DNA of 53,867 nucleotides from Streptomyces sp. NRRL S-340 (GCF_000720185.1 NZ_JOIY01000051.1:1-53867); one strand, 5' to 3'; shown: positions 24,651 through 35,835, counted from the first letter of the stretch. Program-made: numbers and translations. Notes: generated by a model from the letters alone, not told the origin.

Positions 24651-25409
24651 TCAGAAGTCCACGGCCGGTGCCATGGTGCTCTCCCAGTACGACACCGTCA
24701 GCTTGTCGTCGACGAAGACGCCCTGGGCGGGCAGTCGCACCGTGGCGATGGAGCCGTCGTCGAACGGGATCGTCAGGGTGTGCACGGTGTGGCCGTGGCC
24801 GCCGTCGCCCGACAGCAGCACGCCCGCGTATCCGGACTGCCCCGGCTCCAGCGTGGTCAGCGCCTGCGGCTTGGTGTCCTCGGCCGTCGGCGGCACCGAC
24901 TGCGCCTCGCCGAACCGGGTGGCCGGGTACATCGGCAGCATGCAGGTCCTCGAACCGGTGTTGGTCGCGGTCAGCAGCAGGTGGTTGAGGGGACGGGAGA
25001 CCTCGGCGGCCTTGAGCCGCAGGCTCTTGGCGCCGCACTTGGCCAGCTCGCCCGAGGACGCGTCGGAGGAGCCGGAGGCCTGCGAGCCCTTGCCGGAACC
25101 GCCGCCCTTGGCGGTGCCGCCGCTGACGGAGCCGCCCTTCCCGGCGGTGGAGCCCGAACCCGAGCCGGCGCCCGCTCCCGAGCCGGCGCCCGAACCCGTC
25201 CCGGCGGGCGACTGCGGGTCGGCGGAGGCGGCGCCCGACGGCTGCTCGTTCTGTACGGACCCCGCGGGGGCGGCGGAGGACGCGGCACCCGCGCCGCTGT
25301 CGTCGCCGCCGGCCTGGCAGGCGGTCAGGGACAGCGCGGCGGCGGCGACGGCCGCGGCGGTGAACAGGCGGGTGCGGCGGGGACGGCGGGTGCGGGGGGA
25401 CAGGGACAT
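24651..25409 (-). CDS. DUF4232-domain lipoprotein
   Basis: A 252-residue exported lipoprotein. The signal peptide ends in LSLTAC (Cys31). A Ser/Gly/Ala-rich spacer to about residue 120 would reach through the cell wall. The DUF4232 domain then starts at CGAKSLRLKAAEV, with a second cysteine in TGSRTCMLPMYPATRF, the pair typical of this domain. AAGGAG lies 5 nt before the ATG at 25409. The function of DUF4232 is unknown. It is divergent from a membrane-anchored XRE protein gene, and a second lipoprotein gene lies downstream on the same strand. Confidence 0.88.
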   Translation of the reverse strand: MSLSPRTRRPRRTRLFTAAAVAAAALSLTACQAGGDDSGAGAASSAAPAGSVQNEQPSGAASADPQSPAGTGSGAGSGAGAGSGSGSTAGKGGSVSGGTAKGGGSGKGSQASGSSDASSGELAKCGAKSLRLKAAEVSRPLNHLLLTATNTGSRTCMLPMYPATRFGEAQSVPPTAEDTKPQALTTLEPGQSGYAGVLLSGDGGHGHTVHTLTIPFDDGSIATVRLPAQGVFVDDKLTVSYWESTMAPAVDF

Positions 25410-25635
25410 GGGAACTCCTTGGTACGCGGTGGTGGAGGACGGCGCTCGGCCCTTCGCCGGGGAGGCGGCCGACGGGAGCGCCGTGTTCGGCTGATCCACA
25501 GCTTGTGGGAGGATCCGTCCCGGGTGCCACAGACGCGGCGGCACCCGGGACGGTGGAACGCAGAAACGGGCCCTGAGCTGCGGAAACATCACCCGTCTGG
25601 GACGCCGTCCGGGGATGTGAGGAGAGGAAGAGAAG

Positions 25636-26940
25636 GTGGCGGGGGACGATTTCGCCGGGTTGCTGCGGGAGCTGAAGGAGCGGTCCGGGCTCAGTTACGG
25701 AGCGCTCGGCAAGCGCCTGCACATGAGTGCCTCGACCGTGCACCGGTACGTCAGCGGTGACGTCGTACCGACCGACTACGCCCCGGTCGAACGGCTCGCC
25801 CGCCTCTGCCGGGCGACCCCCGACGAACTCCTCGAACTGCACCGCCGCTGGGTCCGCGCGGACGCGCTGCGCGGGACGAAGGGGGCGGACCCCGCCGGGG
25901 AGGCGACGGCGGAGCCGGCCATCGGGGAACCGGTGGAGGAGAGCGCGCCCGCCTCCGCTCCCGGCGCCGGGCCCGCCCCGGCCCCTGAGCCCTCCCTCGC
26001 CCCGGCCCCCGGACCCGCCCGCGCGCCCGCCCCCCGCAGGCGCCGTCCCACCGCCCTGCTCGCCGGTGCCGGGATCGCGGTGGTCGCCGCGGTCACCGCG
26101 CTCGTGGTGAACCTGGTGCCGGGCGGTCGCTCCGACCCCTCCGGCGCCGCCGGTGACGCTGCCGCGACGGTCTCCTCCACGGGCGCCACCGCCCCGCACA
26201 CCGTCCCCCCGGCCGGCGGCGCGAGCGCCAGTACGTCCCCCTCGCCCTCACGGCCGGTCTCCTCCTCGCCGTCCCCCTCGGCGCCCGCGCACCGCACCGC
26301 CGCCCCGAGCGCCACCGCGTCCCTCGGGAACGGCCGGCCGGGCGCGGTGCCGGTCACGGTCGCCACCACCCCCTACTACTGGGACGTGCCCTGCGAGCAG
26401 AGCTTCCTGGTGGACCGCAGCCCGAAGAACGTGCCGCCGCCGGCCGGACTGCAGGACGTGGTCGGCTGGGCCACGCCGCTCGGCGCGGTGGCCGCCGACC
26501 ACCAGACGGTGGTGCTCACCGTGCAGGGCACCGGCGCCGAGACGGTCGTGCTCCAGGCGCTGCACGTGCGCGTGGTGCGCAGTGAAGCACCGCTGACCTG
26601 GAACTCGTACGCCATGGGCAACGGCTGCGGCGGCGGGGTGGACACCAAGTCCTTCGACGTCTCCCTCGACCTCGGCAACCCGCTGGCGCAGCCCATCGGC
26701 GGGCAGCGGAACTTCCCGTACAAGGTCAACGAGTCCGACCCCGAGGTCTTCTACGTCAACGGGCACACCACCGGACACGACGTCAGCTGGTACCTGGAGC
26801 TGGACTGGTCCAGCGGCGACCGGCACGGCACCGTGCGCGTGGACGACCACGGCAAGCCCTTCCGCACCAGCGGCGCCCCGGGCGACCACTACGTCAATCC
26901 GCTGGGCGGCCACGGCTGGGAACGGGAACTGGGAACCTGA
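25636..26940 (+). CDS. Membrane-anchored XRE-type protein with extracytoplasmic domain
   Basis: A 434-residue single-pass protein. Residues about 5-60 are a lambda-repressor-like helix-turn-helix (LLRELKERSGLSYGALGKRL; HRYVSGDVVPTDYAPVERL). A Pro/Ala-rich linker reaches a transmembrane segment at about 140-162 (ALLAGAGIAVVAAVTALVV). A Ser/Thr/Pro-rich spacer and an ordered outer domain from about 235 follow, starting VTVATTPYYWDVPCEQSF, with two cysteines. The layout is RodZ-like: a cytosolic DNA- or protein-binding fold tied to an exterior sensor. GGAGAGGAAG precedes the GTG at 25636. The outer domain is conserved in streptomycetes but uncharacterised. Confidence 0.85.
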   Translation: MAGDDFAGLLRELKERSGLSYGALGKRLHMSASTVHRYVSGDVVPTDYAPVERLARLCRATPDELLELHRRWVRADALRGTKGADPAGEATAEPAIGEPVEESAPASAPGAGPAPAPEPSLAPAPGPARAPAPRRRRPTALLAGAGIAVVAAVTALVVNLVPGGRSDPSGAAGDAAATVSSTGATAPHTVPPAGGASASTSPSPSRPVSSSPSPSAPAHRTAAPSATASLGNGRPGAVPVTVATTPYYWDVPCEQSFLVDRSPKNVPPPAGLQDVVGWATPLGAVAADHQTVVLTVQGTGAETVVLQALHVRVVRSEAPLTWNSYAMGNGCGGGVDTKSFDVSLDLGNPLAQPIGGQRNFPYKVNESDPEVFYVNGHTTGHDVSWYLELDWSSGDRHGTVRVDDHGKPFRTSGAPGDHYVNPLGGHGWERELGT

Positions 26941-27228
26941 GACCGGGCGGCACGACGTGGCCGTCCCGGGCGCGCCCGAGCGGCGTGCACGGCTGGGTGG
27001 CCGGTGATCGGACGGCCTTCCAGGAGCCGCGCCATGCCGGTGGTGCCCTCCGCCACGACCGCTCCCTCCGGCGCGGTCGTGGAGGCTTCCCGAGCGGCCG
27101 GCGGGACAAGAAAGGGCGGACGCGGGCTGATGCTCGCGCCCGCCCTCGGTGACAAGCGGGGAGAGCGGAACCCGGGCCGGGTGGTGAGGCCCGGGGGCCG
27201 CTCGGTGACCGTCGCCGGTCAGGCCGGA

Positions 27229-28992
<1,764 letters not shown>

Positions 28993-29210
28993 AGGAATGG
29001 GTGCCGTTCTCCTCGTGGGGATGGACAGTCACGGCCAGTATCCCATGGGGGGCAAAGCGAATTTTCCCGCCGCCCGGCCAACCCCGGCGTCCGCGGACCC
29101 GTCCAACGCGGTGATAAGGCGTTTTCGTGGATGCCGACCCTCCTGGGACAATGGAGCGGTCAGCCGTGCGACCGCATTGGCAGCTCACGGAGAACTTCAG
29201 GAAAGAGGAC

Positions 29211-30953
29211 GTGCCGATCGTGGCTCAGAGCACCGAGACCACCGACTGGGTCTCCCGTTTCGCGGATGAGGTCATCGAGGAGTCGGAGCGTCGGGCCCCC
29301 GGCAAACCCGTTGTCGTCGCGTCCGGGCTCTCCCCCTCCGGTCCCATCCACCTGGGCAACCTGCGCGAGGTCATGACCCCGCACCTGGTCGCCGACGAGA
29401 TCCGCCGCCGCGGCCACCAGGTGCGGCACCTGATCTCCTGGGACGACTACGACCGGTACCGCAAGGTCCCGGCGGGCGTCCCCGGCGTCGACGAGTCGTG
29501 GGCCGAGCACATCGGCAAGCCGCTGACCTCGGTCCCCGCCCCCGCGGGCTCGCAGCACCCGAACTGGGCCGAGCACTTCAAGGCCGCGATGACCGCCTCG
29601 CTGGCCGAGCTGGGCGTGGAGTTCGACGGCATCAGCCAGACCGCGCAGTACACCTCCGGTGTCTACCGCGAGCAGGTCCTGCACGCGATGAAGCACCGCG
29701 GCGACATCGACGCGATCCTCGCCCAGTACCGCACCAAGCCGAAGGCCGGCGCCAAGAAGCAGCAGAAGCCGGTCGACGAGGCCGAGCTGGAGGCCGCCGA
29801 GGGCTCGGGCGCCGCCGCCGAGGACGACGGCAGCTCCGGCTCCGCCGGGTACTTCCCGTACAAGCCGTACTGCGGCAACTGCGAGAAGGACCTGACGACC
29901 GTCACCTCCTACGACGACGACTCCACCGAGCTGACCTACACCTGCACGGTGTGCGCCTTCTCGGAGACCGTCCGGCTCAGCGAGTTCAACCGCGGCAAGC
30001 TGGTCTGGAAGGTCGACTGGCCGATGCGCTGGGCGTACGAGGGCGTGATCTTCGAGCCGTCCGGCGTCGACCACTCCTCGCCCGGCTCGTCCTTCCAGGT
30101 CGGCGGACAGATCGTCGGCATCTTCGGCGGCAAGCAGCCCATCGGCCCGATGTACGCCTTCGTCGGGATCTCCGGCATGGCGAAGATGTCCTCGTCCAAG
30201 GGCGGGGTGCCCACGCCCGGCGACGCGCTCCAGATCATGGAGCCGCAGCTCCTGCGCTGGCTGTACGCCCGCCGCCGCCCCAACCAGTCCTTCAAGATCG
30301 CCTTCGACCAGGAGATCCAGCGGCTGTACGACGAGTGGGACAAGCTCGCCGCGAAGGTGGCCGACGGCTCCGCGCTGCCCGGTGACGTCGCCGCGTACAC
30401 GCGCGCGGTCGGCACCGCCGCCGGCGAACTGCCGAAGACCGCCCGCCCGCTGCCGTACCGCACGCTCGCCTCCGTCGCCGACATCACCGCCGGCCACCAG
30501 GACCAGGCGCTGCGGATCCTGTCCGAGCTGGACCCGGCGAACCCGCTGGGCTCGCTGGACGAGGCCCGCCCCCGGTACGACAAGGCCGAGGCGTGGATCA
30601 ACACCCACGTCCCCGCCGAGGCCCGCACCATCGTCCGCGACGAGCCCGACACCGACCTGCTCAAGTCCCTCGACGAGGCCTCCCGGCAGTCCCTGCGCCT
30701 GCTGCTCGACGGCCTCGCCGAGCACTGGTCGCTGGACGGGCTCACCCACCTCGTCTACGGGGTGCCCAAGGTCCAGGCCGGGTTCTCCGCCGACGCCACG
30801 CCCAAGGAGCTGCCGCCGGAGATCAAGACCGCCCAGCGGACGTTCTTCGCGCTCCTCTACCACCTGCTCGTCGGCCGCGACACCGGCCCGCGCCTGCCCA
30901 CGCTGCTGCTCGCCGTGGGCCAGGAGCGGGTCCGGACGCTGCTCGGCGCGTAG
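29211..30953 (+). CDS. lysS: Lysyl-tRNA synthetase, class I (archaeal type)
   Basis: A 580-residue LysRS of the class I fold, found mainly in archaea and a minority of bacteria including streptomycetes. The HIGH motif is GPIHLGN (residues 45-51 region) and the KMSKS motif is AKMSSSKGG near 324-331. A CGNCEKDL and CTVCAF pair near 222 and 246 forms a zinc-ribbon-like insertion. A Lys/Glu/Ala-rich low-complexity insertion precedes it near 180-210. The GTG at 29211 (VPIVAQSTETTDW) has AGGA 8 nt upstream; the GTG at 29220 is an alternative. Streptomycetes usually also carry a class II LysRS elsewhere. Confidence 0.96.
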   Translation: MPIVAQSTETTDWVSRFADEVIEESERRAPGKPVVVASGLSPSGPIHLGNLREVMTPHLVADEIRRRGHQVRHLISWDDYDRYRKVPAGVPGVDESWAEHIGKPLTSVPAPAGSQHPNWAEHFKAAMTASLAELGVEFDGISQTAQYTSGVYREQVLHAMKHRGDIDAILAQYRTKPKAGAKKQQKPVDEAELEAAEGSGAAAEDDGSSGSAGYFPYKPYCGNCEKDLTTVTSYDDDSTELTYTCTVCAFSETVRLSEFNRGKLVWKVDWPMRWAYEGVIFEPSGVDHSSPGSSFQVGGQIVGIFGGKQPIGPMYAFVGISGMAKMSSSKGGVPTPGDALQIMEPQLLRWLYARRRPNQSFKIAFDQEIQRLYDEWDKLAAKVADGSALPGDVAAYTRAVGTAAGELPKTARPLPYRTLASVADITAGHQDQALRILSELDPANPLGSLDEARPRYDKAEAWINTHVPAEARTIVRDEPDTDLLKSLDEASRQSLRLLLDGLAEHWSLDGLTHLVYGVPKVQAGFSADATPKELPPEIKTAQRTFFALLYHLLVGRDTGPRLPTLLLAVGQERVRTLLGA

Positions 30954-30970
30954 GCCCGCGGGACGCCGTA

Positions 30971-31006
30971 CGGGAAGGGGCCCTCCAGGCGGAGGGCCCC
31001 TTCCCG
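30971..31006. terminator. Strong bidirectional terminator after lysS
   Basis: A perfect 16-bp stem, CGGGAAGGGGCCCTCC pairing with GGAGGGCCCCTTCCCG, closes on an AGGC loop. It lies between lysS and the convergent DUF2637 gene, 17 bp from each stop. Confidence 0.93.
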
Positions 31007-31022
31007 TCGCCTGCCGCCGTGG

Positions 31023-32360
31023 CTAGGCGATGTGCTCTTCCATCAGCTCTTCGTTGAGACGGGCCGTGAACAGGTCCATGTACTTGCCCAGCTCACGGGA
31101 GTTCAGCCGTACCCCGTACGCCGCCTCGACGTTCGCGGCGAAGGTGCCGGGCGTCGGCATGCCCTCGCCCTCTATCGAGTACCGGAACACCTGGTACAGG
31201 CCCTCCTCGTCCGGCGCCTGCGCGGGAGTGCCGCCGCCGTCGCCCAGCTCACGGGTGCGGCCCGGGCCGGCGGGGACGGGGAAGCCGCCCGTGTCCTCGG
31301 AAGAGGGCTGCGGGGCGGGCTGCCGCGGCGCGTGCTGCCCGGGGTGCTGCGGCGCGTGCTGCGCCGGTTGCTCGGGCCGGTGTTCGGGGTGGTCCGGCTG
31401 CTGCTCCTCGTACCACTCCTCGTACGGCGGCTCCGGGCCGTAGGACGGCTCCGGCTCGTACGTCGGGTCGTACCCGCCGTGGTAGTCGATCTGCCGCTGC
31501 GACTGGAACCACGGGCTCTCCTCCGGGTCCGGCACGTACGCCTGCTGCTCCGGCTCCGGGCCGCGCTCGGCCACCAGCGCCCGCGGCCCGGAGCCGCCCG
31601 GCACCGCCGCCCGCTGCGCGTCGGCCGTCACCACCGGCTGCGGCGCGGGCGCCGGCGGGAGCAGCACCGGCTCGATCCCGGCCGCCGCCAGCCCCGCCGG
31701 GGCCGTCTCCGCCAGCGGCACCCCGTAACGGGCCAGCCGCAGCGGCATCAGCGACTCCACCGGCGCCTTCCTGCGCCACGCCCGGCCGAACCGGGAGCGC
31801 AGCCGCGCCTGGTAGACCAGCCGCTCCTGCTCCAGCTTGATCACCTGCTCGTAGGAGCGCAGCTCCCACAGCTTCATCCGCCGCCACAGCAGGAACGTCG
31901 GCAGCGGCGACAGCAGCCAGCGGGTGAGGCGGACACCCTCCATGTGCTTGTCGGCGGTGATGTCCGCGATCCGGCCGACCGCGTGCCGCGCCGCCTCCAC
32001 GGCGACCACGAACAGCACCGGGATCACCGCGTGCATGCCCACGCCCAGCGGGTCCGGCCAGGCGGCGGCGCCGTTGAACGCGATCGTCGCCGCCGTCAGC
32101 AGCCACGCCGTCTGGCGCAGCAGCGGGAAGGGGATCCGGATCCAGGTCAGCAGCAGGTCCAGCGCGAGCAGCACGCAGATGCCCGCGTCGATGCCGATCG
32201 GGAACACATAACTGAAGTCCCCGAAGCCCTTCTTGATGGCCAGCTCGCGCACGGCCGCGTACGAACCGGCGAAGCCGATACCGGCGATGATCACGGCGCC
32301 GGTCACGACCACGCCGATGAGAACCCGGTGCATCCGAGTCAGCTGCAGTGGCGCGGCCAC
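31023..32360 (-). CDS. DUF2637 membrane protein (SpdB-like N-terminus)
   Basis: A 445-residue protein. The first 150 residues hold four hydrophobic segments (VLIGVVVTGAVIIAGIGFAG first) separated by short loops, matching DUF2637, a domain shared with plasmid-spread SpdB-like proteins of actinomycetes. After RRMKLWELRSYEQV the protein is cytosolic: a Pro/Gln/Tyr/His-rich disordered section from about 230 to 370, then a C-terminal ordered block (LYQVFRYSIEGEGMPTPGTF) resembling a winged helix. AGGGGAG lies 6 nt before the GTG at 32360. It is the last gene of a minus-strand run with two DUF3558 lipoproteins. Its role is unknown. Confidence 0.85.
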   Translation of the reverse strand: MAAPLQLTRMHRVLIGVVVTGAVIIAGIGFAGSYAAVRELAIKKGFGDFSYVFPIGIDAGICVLLALDLLLTWIRIPFPLLRQTAWLLTAATIAFNGAAAWPDPLGVGMHAVIPVLFVVAVEAARHAVGRIADITADKHMEGVRLTRWLLSPLPTFLLWRRMKLWELRSYEQVIKLEQERLVYQARLRSRFGRAWRRKAPVESLMPLRLARYGVPLAETAPAGLAAAGIEPVLLPPAPAPQPVVTADAQRAAVPGGSGPRALVAERGPEPEQQAYVPDPEESPWFQSQRQIDYHGGYDPTYEPEPSYGPEPPYEEWYEEQQPDHPEHRPEQPAQHAPQHPGQHAPRQPAPQPSSEDTGGFPVPAGPGRTRELGDGGGTPAQAPDEEGLYQVFRYSIEGEGMPTPGTFAANVEAAYGVRLNSRELGKYMDLFTARLNEELMEEHIA

Positions 32361-32451
32361 TCGTACTCCCCTCCCCTTACGTCCTGTTGCGCGCAACAGA
32401 GTGGCACATCTGTCCGGGGAACGGTTGTCCGGATCCGATGACCCGCCGCGC

Positions 32452-33408
32452 TCAGCGGTCGTCCGACGCCTTGGACGCGGACTGCGACGCCGACGGCGAA
32501 GCGGACTTGGACGCCGGTCCGGAGGGCGACGTGGACGGCGTGCCCGACGCCGACCCGGACGCCGGCTTCCCCGACGAGCCCTCACCCGAACCCGCCGAAC
32601 CCGTCCCGGTGCCGCCGTTGGCCTCGGTCACCGAAGCCACCACCTCCTTGGCGGCCTTCACCGCGTCCTTCGACAGGTCGTCCGCGTCCGGCGCCTTGTC
32701 ACCGGCCAGTCCGGCGCCGTTGTAGTCCAGCGTGACCACCACGTTCTCGACCCGGGCCACGACCGTCTGCTGCTTGAAGGTGCCTTCCTTCTTCTTCAGG
32801 TCGTAGCGCACCGCCGTCGCCTCGTCGCCCGTCCCGGACACCGGCTGCGACTTGGTGTTCTTCGCGTCCGCCACGGCCTGCGCGTCCCCCACCTGCTTGC
32901 GGTAGAACACCTGCGCCTGCTCCTCGCCCGTGCCGCGCGCCGTGTCGGACTCGAAGCGCAGCAGGGACACGTTCAGCCAGCGGTACTGAGAGCCCTTCAC
33001 CCCGTTGTTGTCCAGGCCGTTCCACGAGCAGCTGGACCGGGTGCCCACGTCGCTCGACGTGCCCGCCTTCGCGGACTTCGCGCCCCGGGGGACCAGGTCG
33101 TCCAGCGTCTTGCGCGCCAGCACCTTGCACGCGTCCGGCAGCTTGGCGTACTTCGCCGGCTGCACGGTCGGCGAAGCGCTCGGGCTCGCCGACGTCTTCG
33201 CGCCGGCCGCGGGACTCTTCGACGCGTCGTCCGAACCCGGATTCGAGTCCGAGGAGGAGCAGGCCGCCGCCAGCAGCAGCACGGGCACCGCACCCGCGCA
33301 GACGAGGGCACGGTGCAGCCGCTTCGCCCGCGGGCCGCGTCCCTCCCGCTGATCACGCCGGTCACGCTGTTCTCGCTGAGCTGCTCGCTGCATGGTTCCT
33401 TCACTCAT
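32452..33408 (-). CDS. DUF3558-domain lipoprotein
   Basis: A 318-residue lipoprotein. A basic 30-residue N-terminus leads to the signal segment ALVCAGAVPVLLLAAAC, with Cys50 as the lipobox cysteine. After a Ser/Ala/Pro spacer the DUF3558 core begins AKYAKLPDACKVLARKTLDD and includes SSCSWNGLD, the cysteine pair of this family. A Ser/Gly-rich tail follows residue 270. Function is unknown; relatives are abundant in actinomycetes. The ATG at 33408 is used; the ATG at 33393 is an equally possible start. It is a paralogue of the next gene upstream. Confidence 0.85.
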   Translation of the reverse strand: MSEGTMQRAAQREQRDRRDQREGRGPRAKRLHRALVCAGAVPVLLLAAACSSSDSNPGSDDASKSPAAGAKTSASPSASPTVQPAKYAKLPDACKVLARKTLDDLVPRGAKSAKAGTSSDVGTRSSCSWNGLDNNGVKGSQYRWLNVSLLRFESDTARGTGEEQAQVFYRKQVGDAQAVADAKNTKSQPVSGTGDEATAVRYDLKKKEGTFKQQTVVARVENVVVTLDYNGAGLAGDKAPDADDLSKDAVKAAKEVVASVTEANGGTGTGSAGSGEGSSGKPASGSASGTPSTSPSGPASKSASPSASQSASKASDDR

Positions 33409-33559
33409 GACGCTCGTGGTTCCCTGCGTTCTGATCGGGTGCGGGTCCGGCCGGGTGCGGTCCGACCGGGGCCGGGAGGGCCACCGTACGCAATCGGTCA
33501 GCCGCGTGGTCCGCCTTCCCCGGGAGCACGGCACCGCGCCAAGTGCCGCCCCCGGCACG

Positions 33560-34429
33560 TCAACCGCCCAGCGAACCCGCCAGCTGCGCCGCCAGTTTCC
33601 GGGCCTTGTCCTGCATTTCCTTGCTGTCCGGGACGACGCCGACGGCGGTCGGCTGCTCCTCGTACTCGATGGTCACGATCACGTTCGACGTGCGGAACGC
33701 CACAGTCACCGTCCGCTGCTTGACCGTCGAACCGGAGCTGCTGAGGGTGTCGTCCACGAAGGCCTCGTCGCCGAGGTCGTCGAGCGTGCGGGGCTGCACC
33801 TCGGCCGGATCGGACGCCGGGGCGGAGGCCGAGGAGGAGGGGGAGGAGGGGGCCGTGGAGGAGCCCGAGGCCGGGGCGGTCGGGGTGCCGCCGGAGTCGC
33901 CGCCCGCCGGCGCACCGGCCGCCGTGCCCGTGCCCGTTCCCGTCGCGGAGCCCGAGCCGGTGGCGGAGGCGGGCGGCGCGGGCAGGTCCGCTGCCGTCTG
34001 CTTGGTGGCGAAGACCGCCTCGGCCTGGCTGTCGTCGCTCACGGCGTTGTCGTAGGAGACGACCCGCTCGAAGTCGACGTGGAGGTGGTCGGTGGCGTCC
34101 GCGGAGTCCACCTTCCAGCGGCAGCCGACCTTGCGTTCGGTGTCGTAGGTGAGCGTGGCCTCGCCGTCGTAGGCCTTCTCCCGCTGGTCCGGGTCCGTGA
34201 TCTGCTGGATGCCGGGCAGCAGCGCGTCCAGGGTGCTGTGGCCGACCGCGCGGCAGGCCTCGGGGAGCGTGCGGTACTTGCCCGGCTGGGCCGCCGCCGT
34301 CGCCTTGCCCGGGCCGTCAGCGTTGGCGTTGTCGGCAGGGCCGTCGTCGGACGAGCCGCCGGTGCAGCCGGCCAGCAGCAGCGCCGCGAGCAACGCGGCC
34401 GGGCCGGATACGTACGCCTTCCGCAGCAC
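33560..34429 (-). CDS. DUF3558-domain lipoprotein, paralogue
   Basis: A 289-residue lipoprotein with the lipobox LLLAGC (Cys22). The DUF3558 core begins GKYRTLPEACRAVGHSTLDA and includes KVGCRWKVDS. A Ser/Ala/Gly/Thr-rich linker of about 60 residues interrupts the core near 165-225, after which QRTVTVAFRTSNVIVTIEYE ends the fold. The GTG at 34429 is chosen because AGGAG lies 7 nt upstream and it places the signal peptide at the very start. It shares fold and motif order with the 32452-33408 protein at low identity, so the duplication is old. The rtcB gene is divergent. Confidence 0.87.
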   Translation of the reverse strand: MLRKAYVSGPAALLAALLLAGCTGGSSDDGPADNANADGPGKATAAAQPGKYRTLPEACRAVGHSTLDALLPGIQQITDPDQREKAYDGEATLTYDTERKVGCRWKVDSADATDHLHVDFERVVSYDNAVSDDSQAEAVFATKQTAADLPAPPASATGSGSATGTGTGTAAGAPAGGDSGGTPTAPASGSSTAPSSPSSSASAPASDPAEVQPRTLDDLGDEAFVDDTLSSSGSTVKQRTVTVAFRTSNVIVTIEYEEQPTAVGVVPDSKEMQDKARKLAAQLAGSLGG

Positions 34430-34634
34430 GGTCAGGCTCCTCTCGACGATGTCGGGCCGGGGTGCCCCGCCCCGGTTATTCGCTTGCCGGCCGGGGGCGT
34501 CTCCTGGAGACAATGTCTATCGCACGCACTGCCGTGGACGCCGGTCCGATGCCCTGTTTCGTCGACCTTGGCGCCGGTATTGCGATTCACCGCTTCTGAG
34601 ACTTCTGTTTGTTTTCCGGGGGAATGAGGACGAT

Positions 34635-35828
34635 ATGTCGTACGTGGAAATGCCGGGCGCGAAGGTCCCCATCCGTATGTGGACCGACCCCGCCTCGGTC
34701 GAGGACGTGGCGCTGCGCCAGCTGCAGAACGTCGCCACCCTCCCCTGGATCGAGGGCCTGGCCGTCATGCCCGACGTGCACTACGGCAAGGGCGCGACCG
34801 TCGGCTCCGTCATCGCCATGCGGGGCGCGGTCTGCCCCGCGGCGGTGGGCGTGGACATCGGCTGCGGCATGTCCGCGGTCAGGACCTCCCTGACCGCGAA
34901 CGACCTGCCCGGCGACCTGTCGCGGCTGCGCACGAAGATCGAGCAGGCCATCCCGGTGGGCCGCGGCATGCACGACGACCCGCTCGACCCGGGCCGCTTC
35001 CACGGGCTGCCCACGGCCGGCTGGGACGGGTTCTGGGCGCGGTTCGACGGGGTGGCGGAAGCGGTCAGGTTCCGCCAGGAACGCGCCATCAAGCAGATGG
35101 GAACGCTTGGCGGGGGCAACCATTTCGTCGAAGTCTGCACAGACACGTCCGGTTCCGTCTGGCTCATGCTCCACTCCGGTTCCCGCAACATCGGCAAGGA
35201 ACTGGCCGAGCACCACATCGGCGTCGCGCAGAAGCTCCCGCACAACCAGGGCCTGGTCGACCGCGATCTGGCGGTCTTCGTCGCGGACACCCCGCAGATG
35301 GCCGCGTACCGCACGGACCTGTTCTGGGCGCAGGAGTACGCCAAGTACAACCGCACGCTGATGATGGCGCTGCTGAAGGACGTGGTCCGCAAGGAGTTCA
35401 AGAAGGCCGGGCCGGTCTTCGAGCCGGAGATCTCCTGCCACCACAACTACGTGGCCGAGGAGCGCTACGACGGCATGGACCTGCTGGTCACCCGCAAGGG
35501 CGCGATCCGCGCCGGGGCGGGCGAGTACGGCATCATCCCCGGCTCGATGGGCACCGGCTCGTACATCGTGAAGGGCCTCGGCAACGAGAAGGCCTTCAAC
35601 TCCGCCTCGCACGGCGCCGGCCGCCGCATGAGCCGCAACGCCGCCAAGCGCCGCTTCTCCACGAAGGACCTGGAGGAGCAGACGCGGGGCGTGGAGTGCC
35701 GCAAGGACTCCGGCGTGGTCGACGAGATCCCCGGTGCCTACAAGCCGATCGAGCAGGTCATCGACCAGCAGCGGGACCTCGTCGAGGTCGTGGCGAAGCT
35801 GAAGCAGGTCGTGTGCGTGAAGGGCTGA
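34635..35828 (+). CDS. rtcB: RtcB-type RNA-splicing ligase
   Basis: A 397-residue manganese- and GTP-dependent ligase that joins 2',3'-cyclic-phosphate (or 3'-phosphate) and 5'-hydroxyl RNA ends. The metal ligands are visible: Asp74 and Cys77 in GVDIGCGM, His163 in GGGNHFVE, His180 in MLHSGSRNIG, and the His269/270 pair. The guanylylated histidine is His326 in SASHGAGRRMSR, and GSMGTGSYIV binds the nucleotide. No rtcA or archease gene lies nearby. The upstream 205 bp are less GC-rich (TTCTGAGACTTCTGTTTGTT) and hold the promoter. Its stop is 7 bp from the convergent phosphatase fusion, with no terminator between. Confidence 0.95.
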   Translation: MSYVEMPGAKVPIRMWTDPASVEDVALRQLQNVATLPWIEGLAVMPDVHYGKGATVGSVIAMRGAVCPAAVGVDIGCGMSAVRTSLTANDLPGDLSRLRTKIEQAIPVGRGMHDDPLDPGRFHGLPTAGWDGFWARFDGVAEAVRFRQERAIKQMGTLGGGNHFVEVCTDTSGSVWLMLHSGSRNIGKELAEHHIGVAQKLPHNQGLVDRDLAVFVADTPQMAAYRTDLFWAQEYAKYNRTLMMALLKDVVRKEFKKAGPVFEPEISCHHNYVAEERYDGMDLLVTRKGAIRAGAGEYGIIPGSMGTGSYIVKGLGNEKAFNSASHGAGRRMSRNAAKRRFSTKDLEEQTRGVECRKDSGVVDEIPGAYKPIEQVIDQQRDLVEVVAKLKQVVCVKG

Positions 35829-35835
35829 GGGCCCG

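Noticed and set aside
26941..27228. Possible small genes or a terminator between the XRE-anchor gene and argS
   Set aside because: The short open frames have no family match or ribosome-binding site. The GC-rich partial inverted repeats near 27170-27215 are not convincing as a terminator.
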